Origin: Spongilla lacustris
Taxonomy: Eukaryota; Porifera; Demospongiae; Spongillida; Spongillidae
Direction: 5' to 3'
Length of the DNA: 64,000 bases
Assembly (NCBI GenBank): GCA_949361645.1
Contig: OX442417.1
Coordinates: 14,311,954 to 14,375,953 of the forward strand
The notes under the pieces are model-generated. The model was not told the DNA's origin. It searched no databases and saw only the letters and a program-made list of their open reading frames with translations. Below are positions 11,716 through 22,785 of this stretch, in pieces. Position numbers and translations under genes: made by a program. Position 1 is the first letter of the stretch. Every line of letters begins with the position of its first letter.

Positions 11716-11904
11716 ATGAGAGGCTTTTTGCAATCTCCATTGACAGCACTTGCACCATATCTATGCTTGCACCCACTGGATAAACATATACAGAAGACGT
11801 CACATGAAAAAAATATGCGTTCGACCTATCTGTGTTGTCTCCGCTTAAACCTGACGTAGTTTTCGAATAGGGACACACAGCAGGCTCTGCAGCTTTTGCC
11901 ACAG

Positions 11905-12183
11905 AACAGCGAAAGATACAAGCAAATTCAGGGATTTGTGCAGAACTAGGCTGGAGCTACATACCCCTTGTTGTTGAATCATTCGGGGCCTGGGGCCAAC
12001 TTGCCTCTGACACTTTCAAGAAACTTGCTTCCCGCCTTTCAGTCCAGGTTATCTCCTCCACTTCCACCACTCTGGACAGCATTTATTCCAGACTAAACCT
12101 TTCCCTTGTGCGCTGGAATGCCAGAGCATTTCTTGCAAGGGCAGGTCCCCGTGCTAAAGTCTCATACCTCTACTTAGATGGTT
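11905..12183 (+). pseudogene. Retroelement C-terminal fragment captured in a DNA transposon
   Basis: A plus-strand frame encodes ELGWSYIPLVVESFGAWGQ followed by LASDTFKKLASRL and YSRLNLSLVRWNARAFLARA, ending at a stop near 12183. This matches the recognisable tail (GW-x-x-x-P-x-VVE-x-x-G-x-WG ... LVR-x-NAR-x-x-LAR) found at the end of many invertebrate reverse-transcriptase proteins. Upstream sequence has no intact reverse transcriptase. The confidence is in the family pattern, not in function. Confidence 0.55.
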
Positions 12184-12836
12184 GACTCATACATAGTTAC
12201 ATAGTTTACTAGTTAAATATTGAAATTTGTGTTTAACATGTATATGCACTGTTATAAAAAAATGATATTCATACGAAAAAATGACATTTCAAATGCAATT
12301 CATAGGGAAATGGCGGACGTTTTCAGGTACTCGTCTTTGGTAGCACTTTTTTAACGGCAAAGGAGGGTCTATCGCCTCCGAAGTACTCTTTTGCGATAGA
12401 TCTAACACGTGACGAGTCGGAGACGAAATATATCCGTTCAGTGAGAGCGTACTACGAAATAGCATCCCTAAGCTTTTACGAGTTAAAAACGCACATCCAG
12501 CTCGATAAAACTGTAACTATTTACCGGACTTAAAAACGGACGCGGCCAAAGGTTGGTGATGCATGTTCTCTAGATATATTGCAAATTTGCTAAGATCCAT
12601 TGTCTACAGGAGGAGGAATTTAAATTGTTTAAGTACTGGGGTCACAACAAGATTTAATAACAAAAGTAAATAGTCACGTGATGCGTTTTAACTTTCAGTT
12701 TATATTGAGAAATAGTTTTAAACTATACCTACGTTGTCCGATTTGCATTTGAGCTTATTGTTATTGAAATAAATTCAAGTGTTGTCAATAAAAGTACCAA
12801 AAAATTATTGTTCCAAGTGTGATGGTTTCCACTGTA

Positions 12837-14060
12837 AGGCAGTCCATGCACTAATAGAGTTTAGTATTTATTTTCTTAATTTAACGATTTCATGCCTACA
12901 ATTAATTAACGATTATACGCGTCGTGCCGGTAACTAATTTCATTTACGAAGTTTGTCTGAAATGGAGTGATATACGAGCGAATAACTTTTGATCGGAGCG
13001 TCCTTTTGTAATGTTCTTCACATATTCTTGGAATGGAATGTTAGCGCTACGTTTCTGTTGTTTCCATGAAGTGGTTGCATACTATACAAAAGAAGCCGTC
13101 CATGTGGGTTGAAAGATAGGTACGGGAAAGAGTAGTTGTTTAGTTTTTTGACGCTTCCCATTCAGGTATTAACCAGTTATAAGTACCAGTAGATAGCCTT
13201 CATAGTGTATGATCATAAGCTTTAGACTCTTCGAAGTGAATAACAAGTACAATTGCTTTAGTGGTGGGCACACTTAGAAATAGGGTGTGTCTTGAAACTA
13301 ATTAGAAACTAATTATCGAACGGTACCTGTGGTTGACCATTGTAGTTTTAGATAGCCAGACGAATGTTGAGTATTTCCAGTCAGCAAAGTTTCCAATTTA
13401 CATCCTATGAGTCGTAAAACAAAACTGTTGAACAGAGAGGGGCAGCTCAGGTATGCTGTTCCACATATTCGGCACAACCCGTATATAAAAATTTTACGCT
13501 GATCAGCGTATTCTGCATGAAATCGTTAACCACTTCAATTTTAACATGATTTATTAGTTTATGGGACTTAATTTTAGTACTGCGTTAATTTGTATGACAT
13601 CGGTTGAAATTGGAGACATTCAAATTAACGTTTTGCATATTTTTCATGTGTTCCGTTCTTATAATGCACATTTCTAACGTTAGGATTGACGGTTGTAAAT
13701 CTATTTGTGAGCATACAATTGTACATGTATTAAGCTCACTCAATGTAGAAATAGGAAATGATTGGAACTTAGAAAATATCTTAAATGTTGTTTTGAATGT
13801 CTCATTTCCCATTGAAACCTATTTCTGTAGAGCACAGTACCAGATTAAGTGGACTCTATTGATTGAATTTAAATTATTGTTCACTTCTAACTTTTTAAGC
13901 CCTAAGCAGAATGAATTGTAATGGCAACTTCAGATAAAAAAGCTCTTGATTAATAATATACATTGTAATATACCTCTTAGATGCTGTTGTGGACTTCAGT
14001 GCAAGAATCTTAATATAATTACTAGTACTATACCAGGTGTCCTTCAGTCTGCAGATAAAA
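12837..14060. other. Spacer and 5' flank of zinc-finger gene B
   Basis: No gene is seen in 12837-13570. From about 13575 the sequence matches the 5' flank of unit C (26722-27160). The motif TGAAATTGGAGACATTC at about 13602 is the empty version of the site carrying the 1.5-kb palindrome in unit C. A possible splice acceptor (GTCTGCAG) lies just before the ATG. Confidence 0.5.
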
Positions 14061-15164
14061 ATGGCTTCAGGAAGACGACCTCATCAATGTGTAAATTGTG
14101 GAAAGGCATTTTCAAAACAGTCACATCTGCAAACACACATGCTGACTCATACTGGAGAGAAGCCACATCAGTGTCAACAATGTGGAAAGGCATTTTCACT
14201 GCAGTCAAATCTGAAAATACACATGCTCACTCATACTGGAGAGAAGCCACATCAGTGTCAACAATGTGGAAAGGCATTTTCACTGCAGTCAAATCTGAAA
14301 ACACATATGCTCACTCATACTGGAGAGAGGCCACAGTGTCAACAATGTGGAAAGTCATTTTCACAACAGTCAAATCTGAAAAGACACATGCTCACTCATA
14401 CGGGAGAGAAGCCACATCAGTGTCAACAATGTGGAAAGGCATTTTCACATCAGTCAAGTCTGAAAGCACACATGCTCACTCATACTAGAGAGAGGCCACA
14501 TCAGTGTCAACAATGTGGAAAGGCATTTTCACTACAGTCAAATCTGAAAACACATATGCTCACTCATACTGGAGAGAGGCCACAGTGTCAACAATGTGGA
14601 AAGGCATTTTCACACCAGTCAAATTTGAAAAAACACATGCTCACTCATACTGGAGAGAGGCCACAGTGTCAACAATGTGGAAAGTCATTTTCATACCTGT
14701 CAAATTTGAAAAAACACATGCTCACTCATACTGGAGAGAAGCCACATCAGTGTCAACAATGTGGAAAGTCATTTTCACAACAGTCAAATTTGAAAAAACA
14801 CATGCTCACTCATACTGGAGAGAGGCCACATCAGTGTCAACAGTGTGGAAAGGCATTTTCACTACAGCAACATCTGCAAACACACATGCTCACTCATACT
14901 GGAGAGAGGCCACATCAGTGTCAACAATGTGAAAAGGCATTTTCACGACAGTCACATCTGAAAACACACATGCTCACTCATACTGGAGAGAAGATTTACA
15001 CATGTTTCTGTACAAAGTCATTTACAAGCTCACATGCATTGAAGGCCCACTGCAGGGTTCATACTGGTGAGAGGTTGAGGTGCAGCAACAGTGGATGTAC
15101 CAAATCATACCTGTACAAGAAGAGTTTGGACTATCATATTAAGTCATGTCACATCGAACACTAA
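14061..15164 (+). CDS. Poly-C2H2 zinc-finger protein, copy B (intact)
   Basis: This is a 367-codon open frame starting ATGGCTTCAGG. It contains 11 consecutive C2H2 fingers of the form [28 protein letters not shown]. Fingers 4, 7 and 8 lack one residue before the first Cys, and finger 5 has TRER instead of TGER in its linker. Two divergent fingers follow: finger 12 has a C-x1-C spacing (YTCFCTKSF) and finger 13 has C-x4-C with H-x4-H near the C-terminus. It is presumably a nuclear sequence-specific DNA-binding protein; no KRAB, BTB or other effector domain is visible. An upstream non-coding exon is possible because an acceptor-like CAG sits just before the ATG. AATAAA signals lie at about 15612 and 15671. 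Confidence 0.85.
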   Translation: MASGRRPHQCVNCGKAFSKQSHLQTHMLTHTGEKPHQCQQCGKAFSLQSNLKIHMLTHTGEKPHQCQQCGKAFSLQSNLKTHMLTHTGERPQCQQCGKSFSQQSNLKRHMLTHTGEKPHQCQQCGKAFSHQSSLKAHMLTHTRERPHQCQQCGKAFSLQSNLKTHMLTHTGERPQCQQCGKAFSHQSNLKKHMLTHTGERPQCQQCGKSFSYLSNLKKHMLTHTGEKPHQCQQCGKSFSQQSNLKKHMLTHTGERPHQCQQCGKAFSLQQHLQTHMLTHTGERPHQCQQCEKAFSRQSHLKTHMLTHTGEKIYTCFCTKSFTSSHALKAHCRVHTGERLRCSNSGCTKSYLYKKSLDYHIKSCHIEH

Positions 15165-16201
15165 AACGTTTTTGTTATGTTGGACAGCTTTAATGTTTGT
15201 ATTTGCCGAGTGTGCAACTGTACTAGATATAGTGTGCATGGGAGATGGCATACTAACATTAGTCTTTTGTGGCAATGCAACTGGTAATGATAATGTATCA
15301 ATAATACTATTGCAACCTATATGGACTTACTAGATATACATGCACATGACTGCTCCCCGTCACACAATGCACATAGGCCTAATACTGGGCAGGTGTGTGT
15401 GTGAGATTGAGAATCAGTGCAAATGTATCGTTACAAGCCATGTTGACATGTCTGGGCCTGCAGGGTATACACATTTGCACATAACCTCAGTCTATTTTTT
15501 ATGTCATTCACAGCGAAAACATTTGTATTTGTACAATTGTAGTTATAGTACTACACTATTTTATTATCTTATCTTGTAGTGGAAAACACAAACAGCTATT
15601 TCCCCTACATAAATAAACTTTTTGACAAAAAGCACTAATCAAGATTATATTTGAGTCTGCAGTTTTATTCAATAAAGATTGATGCTGTTACACTTATCAT
15701 ATAGTGCAGTCTTATTTTTAAAAATCCGACTGATCATCTATATATGGTGAAAATAAAACCAACCCTATAACCACCCCTTCCTAGTCTCAGCCAATAGACC
15801 CTGATTCCTTCAGCTGCAGATTGGATTACATCACTGCTATGTGAAAAGAGGGTTTTGTGACTACCACGACTGGTATTAAGTTTCTCCAATCAGATTGTGA
15901 GCATGCTGTTTTTCACGTGATATCTCACACAATTTGCCGGTGCTGTCTTTAGCTACAGAGGAAACAGCAATTAAAGGACATGACTCGTGATCTGTGAAGA
16001 ATAGTCCAACTGTTTATTTCAGGATCAGACATGAAACCATCTCCATGGGAGATCTGTAGGCACCTGTTGCACCTGTTGTGGCTATCCCCTTACCGCCTCT
16101 CCTTCTTTCTCCCCTCCTGTCCTCCTCTACCCTTCCTCCTCTCCCCCTCCCTCTACTCCTCTCCCTCCTATCCCCCTCCCTCCCACCCCCTCTTTATGTA
16201 G
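15165..16201. other. 3' flank of zinc-finger gene B
   Basis: This is closely similar to 28097-29166 in unit C. It contains AATAAACTT at about 15612 and CAATAAAG near 15670, likely polyadenylation signals. From about 16030 it matches the exon 3 region of the lipid-transfer-like gene (CTCCATGGGAGATCTGT), with the exon 3 donor lost. Confidence 0.55.
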
Positions 16202-16706
16202 GCTTTCTGTACAAAGGACAATAGAGGGACACATCTCAGCTGTTTTCTACCCATCTGAGCCTGGGGAGGAGGCTTCTGCCCTAGCGTTCAAGAAATCAGT
16301 GGTGGGCCGGGACTGTTCTCCATTAATAATGGTAATGGTAATGGAGTCAGTACACCTGGAGCATAACGATGGACAAGATTAGCTCCACCCACTGTTTGCA
16401 ATATGGTGAATTAGAGTTCGGCCTAAGTATGAACTAACCACTTGATGGGTACGCATGGTGGTGGAGGGGGTGAGATGTGTGAGAGGGAGGCAGTGGTATG
16501 GATGGAGTGATGAGGATGGGGTAAGGGGAAGGTGTGTAGGGAGTGAGGGGTAGGGACAGCAGAAAAGGGACCTCAGAAGAACACCATAACTATAGGTGTC
16601 CATATTGCAGAGCACTTCATTGGAGCAGATGCTCACACAGGTGGATGCCATGACCCACTTGAGTGGTGCCATGGTGACCAAAGCATTTGGCCATCTTGTG
16701 CACCTC
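16202..16706 (+). pseudogene. Lipid-transfer-like gene, partial duplicate B (exon 4 and exon 8 pieces)
   Basis: The exon 4 equivalent starts at 16202 after ATGTAG and encodes LSVQRTIEGHISAVFYPSEP, then breaks near 16320, where a deletion joins it to the exon 5/intron region (GGTAATGGAGTCAG). The exon 8 equivalent runs from about 16611 (TSLEQMLTQVDAMTHLSGAM) to 16706. There a second deletion joins it, at a GCACCTC microhomology, to the intron repeat leading to the transmembrane exon. The reading frame cannot be kept across the breaks, so this is a dead copy. Confidence 0.7.
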
Positions 16707-17172
16707 TAAGATGTGAACATGTTGTAGTGAGCACACCTCTAAGATGTGAACATGTTGTAGTGAGCACACCTCTAAGATGTGAACATGTTGTAGTGAGCAC
16801 ACCTCTAAGATGTGAACATGTTGTAGTGAGCACACCTCTAAGATGTGAACATGTTGTAGTGAGCACACCTCTAAGATGTGAACATGTTGTAGTGAGCACA
16901 CCTCTAAGATGTGAACATATTGTAGTGAGCACACCTTTAAGATGTGAACATGTTGTAGTGAGCACACCTCTAAGGTGTGAACATGTTATAGTGAGCACAC
17001 CTCTAAGATGTGAACATGTTGTAGTGAGCACACCTCTAAGATGTGAACATATTGTAGTGAGCACACCTCTAAGATGTGAACATGTTGTAGTGAGCACACC
17101 TATAAGATGTGAACATGTTGTATTGAGCACACCTCTAAGATGTGACCATGTTGTAGTGAGCACACCTCTAAG
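16704..17172. repeat. 33-bp minisatellite
   Basis: There are about 14 copies of CACACCTCTAAGATGTGAAC plus ATGTTGTAGTGAG. The period is a multiple of three, so it yields long artefactual frames on both strands (TPLRCEHVVVS and its reverse). The unit exists once in unit A (near 2811), so it was amplified after the duplication. A hAT element interrupts it at 17173. Confidence 0.9.
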
Positions 17173-17438
17173 TAGTGGCTGATAAACTGGGGTACAGGTG
17201 GTGCAAAATCGCCAGGGCCCACCAACGATCTGGGGGCCTACAATATGAATTTAATTGGTTAATAAATACAACAATAAAGGGTCCCTCCCACCACCACTGG
17301 CCGACAGCAACAGCACCCCCCTCCCCCATAGCAAGGGGCCCCTCCTCTCTTCACAAGATCGCCCCATTGTTTTTTTACTCCCAGGGGCCCACAAGATTTA
17401 CCCTGCGCCAGGCCCATTAAATGGTTAATCTGGCACTG
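17173..17438. mobile_element. 266-bp hAT-type MITE with 8-bp target duplication
   Basis: The termini TAGTGGCTGATAAACTGG (left) and GGTTAATCTGGCACTG (right, reading CAGTGCCAGATTAACC inverted) are flanked by the direct repeat CCTCTAAG at 17165-17172 and 17439-17446. The 8-bp duplication and YAGTG termini fit the hAT superfamily. It is non-coding. A related longer copy is at 19509-20701 and a remnant at 2640-2800. Confidence 0.85.
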
Positions 17439-17590
17439 CCTCTAAGATGTGAACATGTAGTTTTACCACGCTACCACAACATGCCATACTGTATGTTTTC
17501 TCTCTCCTATATCTCACCACCACAGCACTACACCTTTGCCCACATCCACTACCCCCACACTGTCACCCTCCCACCTTCCCCTTGGATCAG

Positions 17591-17760
17591 AGACCCCTAC
17601 TCTCACCCTAATTGTGCTCAGCTCAGCCTCAGTCCTGGTGCTGGTTGTGGCAATCTTGGTCATCATCATGTGCTTCATGGTCCAAAGAAAACGTGCACAT
17701 GGAAGGCAAAGGTACAGCAGACTGCCCAGGATCACGACTAGGGGTGCGGTGGACCTCTAG
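17591..17760 (+). pseudogene. Duplicate B of the terminal exon: transmembrane helix and cytoplasmic tail
   Basis: After GGATCAG the frame encodes a hydrophobic helix (SSASVLVLVVAILVIIMCF), a basic stop-transfer run (QRKRAHGRQRYS) and ends GAVDL with a stop at 17758-17760. It differs from copy A at only a few positions, and the membrane anchor and tail are conserved between copies. It is the presumed last exon of the lipid-transfer-like gene, here attached to a deletion derivative. Confidence 0.65.
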
Positions 17761-18323
17761 AGTGCTGTTCAGTGTGTTGTGTGCATGGGTGTGGTTCTGT
17801 CATGTTCTGTGATATTCTGTATATTATGTCTCGTAACGTTGTGCAATATTGATTCTTTCGTGTTGAATAAGTGAATACAATAATATAAAATTCACATAAA
17901 CACGTATAAAATTTCTGGCCAAAGTTAGCGAGCTAAATGTAGCTAAATAATTATCTTTGTTGTTAATTAACTATTGCGCAGAGCTGGTTACAGTAGAAAT
18001 ATCGCTTACGGTTCAATTGTAGTTCTGCTAATCAGTGGTGTTGTTCAAGAGAGTCAAATGCCACAGGGTTGAGCTACCCCAAAGGCCTCTTTCCTGGACT
18101 CTTCTGCACCTCATAGCGTGGATAGGCGGGAACCTACTGAAAGTACGACCCGAACTCTTTACGCTCGGCGTCTCGGAATTCTGGTTTTGGTGAACAATAT
18201 ATTATTGGCTGGGATTGGAAGTACTTGGACAACTCGACAGAATGGCGATACTGTCGTATTTACATGGAGGATGAACCTTAACTTACAATTAAGTGTACCG
18301 ATGTATGACATGGAGGTACATGT
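17761..18323. other. Unit B spacer, paralogous to 3121-3400 and 5340-5490
   Basis: Relative to unit A, the foldback at 4178-5269 and its surroundings are absent here. No supported gene. GTACATGT at 18316-18323 is the left target duplication of the next element. Confidence 0.5.
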
Positions 18324-18843
18324 CAGTGGCGGATCTAGGAATGGGGCTATAGGGGGGGCGGTTGGTTGGAGGGGCGGCCGGGGGCGGGGCCCACCCACTC
18401 ACCAGCAAGGGGGTATGGGGGAGCGCTGTAAGCTCCCCCATCGGGGCCTGGGGCGGAGCCCCAGAAGCTTTCACATTTTTCGCTTCAAAGCCGCTAAAAA
18501 TCAGCGTATTCGCAGCGCAGGGAAAGAATTTACATACGCGCGAAAGACAACGAAGTTTATTGCCTCGTAACGGTCGTCAACAGGCGTCTAAGAATATTGG
18601 ATATGCTCGCGTGAGCAAACCGTACTTCTCCTCTATATTGTCGTTGTGATGTATGTAAATCGCTTTAGAGGTATGGTGATGTAGCAATTGAAGCAGCAGC
18701 TAGCAGCTGTGAAAATGTACGGAACGGTGCACCTAATTAAACCTTTAGTGACAATCGGTAGACCATGTACTTGTACATTTAAAGACTGAAACTTTGTTAT
18801 TGTTAATTATGTTCGTGATTCAGTTAAGTTAGTATACACCTAT

Positions 18844-19344
18844 CAGTGGCGTAGGAAGGGACGATAGAGTGCAGCGGCCAACAAAGCTAGGTGGTTCCCC
18901 CGCCTCCCCGGGGTGGGTACGGGAGGGGGGCAGCTAGGGGCACGGGGGAGCGCTGTAAGCTCCCCCATCGGGGTCTGGGGCGGAGTCCTAGAAGCCAACG
19001 CTTTTTGTGTAGAAAACCCCCCAAAACAACGCTAAAACTGTAACCAGGTTCATTTGTTTTGAGACCTTGCCTCTGCGCATGTAATATAAAATACAAAACG
19101 GCTATTGTGCAGCCAAGGCCACTTTTGGTAACCGTTGTACACCGGGTAGCCTAGCTTGAGCTAGCTCTCGCGATCGATTTGAAGACCACTTGCATGTCAT
19201 TAACTATAGCAGCAATTGCTCAGCTATAATTGAATTGATACATGCGCGCTTGTGAACCTATTATTATAATATATATATTTTGTTGTTGTGAAAAAGTGCA
19301 GCGCGGCCATGGCCGCTGCTGCCGCCCCAGCTCCTACGCCACTG
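18844..19344. mobile_element. Nested ~500-bp element with CAGTGGCGTAGGA termini
   Basis: The left end CAGTGGCGTAGGAAGG and right end CTCCTACGCCACTG are inverted repeats. A clean target duplication is not visible (CCTAT occurs on both sides but offset). It is non-coding and probably another hAT-type derivative. Confidence 0.6.
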
Positions 19345-19453
19345 GCCTATGCACATGCAGGCGAAGGAACGAATAAAACGTTCGCGGTTATTAAATAAAA
19401 TTTCCGGTATTAGATTAAATTTTGTAATCACTGAAACTTTTAAGAAATTGCCG

Positions 19454-19489
<36 letters not shown>

Positions 19490-19508
19490 ACACACACACA
19501 CAAAAGAT

Positions 19509-20701
19509 CAGCGCCAGGTTAACCGGGGCGCAGCTGGCGCAAAAGCGCCAGGCCCACCGACGATAGGGGCCCATTAATCCACATATGTACACGCCCACAG
19601 TGGATGAAGTAGTTAATAAGTGCAAGTGTAAAGCAGCGTGCTCATGCGCGTGTGTTAAAGGCTCGGCGAATCGGCCCAACGGAACACCCATATAAAAATG
19701 TACCACCTCGCCACAGTATGTACGGTGCGCATTTTATTGACAGCTTCCACTACAGTTGCTGAGTTGCACCAGTTGCAGAACGGAGCTTTTCAGAATTGAA
19801 GCTTATAAAGTCTTTTCTGAATCCATCAATCACGGAAGATATTAGCTTTGATTTGATCGAAATGAAACTGCAGCATTCTTGGACTGGTGGATCGGGGGAA
19901 GCAAGTACTTCTTGTTGTATTGTATCTATTTTTAGCATGTAACTTAGTACGCAATACACAGGGAAAAAACGCGTCGAATCAGGCCGTTTTGATTTTATAA
20001 AGGATTTTTAAAAATCCTCTGTGATTGAACATAAAAATTCATTTGTATGTGATATCACGTAATGATTCCAAAATGATTCCACGCGCGCGTTTTTTTCCCT
20101 GTGATAACTATGCTGTTTTTGTGACTTTAAAATTGCAAAAGTTGCAAAGCGGCTGGGGCTCCGCCCCAGACCCCGATGGCCCAATCCGGATATCCGTGCT
20201 GGGGGGAGGCGTACGCCGGTATCCTTGCCTGTCGCATCACCCCCACCCTCGCCCCGAACTGAATCCTGAATCCGTCCCTGCTATGCAGTACTAAAATTTA
20301 GTACATTGATCAGTTGATTCGTTTTCATCCGTTGAAGCTAGAACTAGAAAAATCGCTTTCATGCATAAGGTAATTCTTTTGCATGTGTATCTTCATTAAA
20401 AAGATTAGAAATGATTACATGCATATGCGCGCTGTGTTCCAAACAAACCAGCTACGCGTGGTGGAAACCGAATGATATCGGAAGGAGTGATGTCCAAACC
20501 CGGAAAATGCACCCTCGAGCGAGGATGGAGGGGCCGCCAAGACCCTTTCTGCCTAGGGCCGCCAAATATCTAACGCCGGCCCCCCAACGCAAGGGGAACC
20601 CCCCCCCCCCCCCCCCCCGGTTGCATTTATACGAGGCAGGGTTGCAGGGGCCCACAAAATTTACCCTGCGCCAGGCCCATTAAACGGTTAATCCGGCACT
20701 G
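19509..20701. mobile_element. Nested 1.2-kb hAT-type element with 8-bp target duplication
   Basis: The left terminus CAGCGCCAGGTTAACC and right terminus GGTTAATCCGGCACTG are flanked by CAAAAGAT at 19501-19508 and 20702-20709. It is related to the MITE at 17173-17438. A long poly-C run lies at about 20599-20618 inside it, and another (19453-19490) just outside. Non-coding. Confidence 0.8.
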
Positions 20702-20871
20702 CAAAAGATGTGCTTTCTAGATGCGCGTGCGTTACGTACGGTAGGAAGTGCGCGCGCACGCTGTGTGGGGGGAGGGGGGGCGGCAATTTCATGACAGGGG
20801 CGGCATTTCATACGCCATGGGGGGGGCGGCCGCCCCCCCAAGGCTATGCTAGATCCGCCACTGGTACATGT

Positions 20872-21700
20872 AGTATTTGTCTCGGAGATCGGCCGCAGAC
20901 CCAGTTAGCACTGCAACACCTAGTAATTGCCACACCCGTGCACCATCATGCATGCAGGACCCGGATACGTGTTTATGTAATTTAGTTGAAACGCCAGAAA
21001 ATATGATGCGATCACGCGCCTATAGCTCCAGTTATGTTGAACAGTTGAGTGTTCTAGCTACCCGTTGATTACATTATTATACACGCGCACTCATTCATGG
21101 TAATAATTTGGGTCTGGGTGTATGGACAATTTAACCACCCGGATATTGGCCTCGCGTCAGGCTCAGTATTCCAATTAATGCCAGAGGATAATCGCGCCAG
21201 TTCCCGTGAAACGCCAGGTATGCCAGTTAGTATAAAACCTTTCCAAGCATGCTATACACACGTATGAATGTTTTACAAAAAACGTACGCGTATCAGATTA
21301 GAGCGAATTAGTACAAGGTTCAATATGTCCTAGAGGTTTGACATTGAAATAGAAGACTAGATAGTGTAGAAGTCTGAATGAATAGACGGGAAGCTAGCAT
21401 GGCCGTCGAGAAGTCGGGGAGTGGGGGGGGGGGGGGGGTTTGGAGGGAATATAAACGTCATAAAGCTGCTGTGACAGAGAAATAAAGCAAATCTGCTTTG
21501 GTCTCATTGGTGAGCGTTTACTGAAGAATGGTCGAATTCTTTTGCTAGACCTATTCTAGTGCTACCTAATTAACGCCCAGCCTGCCTAACGTATGTATTG
21601 TCAAGTTTAGCATCTTTTGTGCTCGTTCATTTGAACCGAATGAGAGTTTAGCCTGACCTACAGTAACTGCACTGTAAGTGTTCAGGATTAGTGTTTTAGG
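20872..21700. other. Unit B spacer without supported gene
   Basis: This is paralogous to about 5500-6320 of unit A (TTCCCGTGAAACGCCAGGTATG, CTAGACCTATTCTAG and others), with a poly-G run at about 21422-21438. Confidence 0.5.
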
Positions 21701-22785
21701 CAGGGTTGCCGAAAGTCAGGCCGGGGTCCGGCCTGACAGCCCCGGCCTGCCAGGTCGGATAAATTGATGTTATTAAACAATTTATTAAAAATTCATGACT
21801 AACCACAAAACATTATGATATTATTGAACAATTTATTAAAGATTCATACTTCAGCTCCGTCCGAGCGGGTGCTTTTGCGAGCTAAGCTGATTCAACAGCG
21901 CCAGAGATGGAACCTTCTCCCTCAACGTTTGGAGGCATGTGTCATGCTGAAGCACAATGCATGGTTAATTACAAGTATTTAGATAGCAAGCGCACTGTTT
22001 GCATCACTGCATGTTATGTATCTCAGACTCATGATCAGTTTCTGTATCTGTAGGAGTAATCGAATTCGGTTAGTAGGTAGAGAGGTATTATATCTATCGA
22101 TTTGTTCTGTTCGTTAATTCTTATGCCATCCATTACGGAGATATAGACTCTATTATCTATGAACAAACTACGTACGTGCACATTTTCCCGCTCGACTCGC
22201 GCCGATGATTTGGGCAAATCGCGTCCCGGCCGCTCAATGTATGGGAGGTAGTGATTATATTATTGCCGCGTATCGAGCGGGAAAAAGTGCACGTATAGTT
22301 TGTTCAACTATATCGCCGCAACGGATGGCATAAAAATTAACGACAGAACAAATAGGACCTCTCTACCTACAAACCGAATTTGAAGCGATTGGATTACTCC
22401 TACAGAAAGTTATGTTGGGTTTGAACCTGGTGGGGTATCGAACGTTGCAATGATGGTACTGAGCAAGTGCAAGACACAAAAATGTATTTTACCATAGGGC
22501 AATGGTGTAGTATGAAGTGTTGAAAATAGGAAGTCGATAGCCTTTATTGTTTGGCAGATACAGCAATTCAAATGTTATAACACGATTATTTTATAATGTT
22601 ATAAAACATTGGAAGTTTTCTCGGAAACTGTCCCATATATAGCTATAGACATCGCGAAATGAATTAATAATTTATTAAAATAAGTGGGTGGATCCCGGCC
22701 TGCCGGCCTGTCAGGTCACGGTCCGGCCTGCCAGGCCAAGCTAAATGTCCGGCCTGGCAGGCCGGGCTGGCCTTCGGCAACCCTG
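21701..22785. mobile_element. 1.1-kb hAT-type element with 8-bp target duplication
   Basis: The termini CAGGGTTGCCGAA and TTCGGCAACCCTG are perfect inverted repeats followed by GGCCTG/CAGGCC-rich subtermini. The target duplication GTTTTAGG is at 21693-21700 and 22786-22793. No coding capacity. Confidence 0.85.
22036..22411. mobile_element. 375-bp palindromic MITE nested in the hAT element
   Basis: TTTCTGTATCTGTAGGAGTA at the left is mirrored by TACTCCTACAGAAA at the right. The arms include GGTAGAGAGGT, GTTCTGT, ATGCCATCC and TCCCGCTCGA, meeting around 22235. Confidence 0.7.

Larger units (their letters stand above)
10836..12834. mobile_element. Tc1/mariner-like element with ~585-bp inverted arms and TA target sites
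   Basis: The left terminus CAGTGGAAACTATCACACTT begins after TA (10834-10835). The right terminus is its near-perfect complement ending at 12834 before TA (12835-12836). The arms run inward to about 11420 and from about 12255. No transposase is seen. The interior contains a second palindrome and a retroelement-derived coding fragment, so it is a non-autonomous element with captured sequence. Assignment to Tc1/mariner rests on the TA duplication and CAGT-start terminus. Confidence 0.75.
18324..20863. mobile_element. 2.5-kb hAT-type element with 8-bp target duplication
   Basis: The left terminus CAGTGGCGGATCTAG and right terminus CTAGATCCGCCACTG are perfect inverted repeats, flanked by GTACATGT (18316-18323 and 20864-20871). 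Unit A carries the corresponding empty site near 5483. No transposase is seen. GC-rich blocks (GGGGCGGAGCCCC) recur inside. The element itself contains at least two further insertions. Confidence 0.85.

Noticed and set aside
13946..14932. Alternate-frame proteins with [21 protein letters not shown] repeats over the zinc-finger genes
   Set aside because: They are overlapping shadow frames caused by the 84-bp finger repeat. The C2H2 frame carries the conserved Cys/His pattern, and the shadow frame also appears at 27187-27786 only because the repeat is the same.
16617..17182. Reading frames of 116-176 codons on both strands
   Set aside because: Product of the 33-bp minisatellite; repeat sequence, not a gene.
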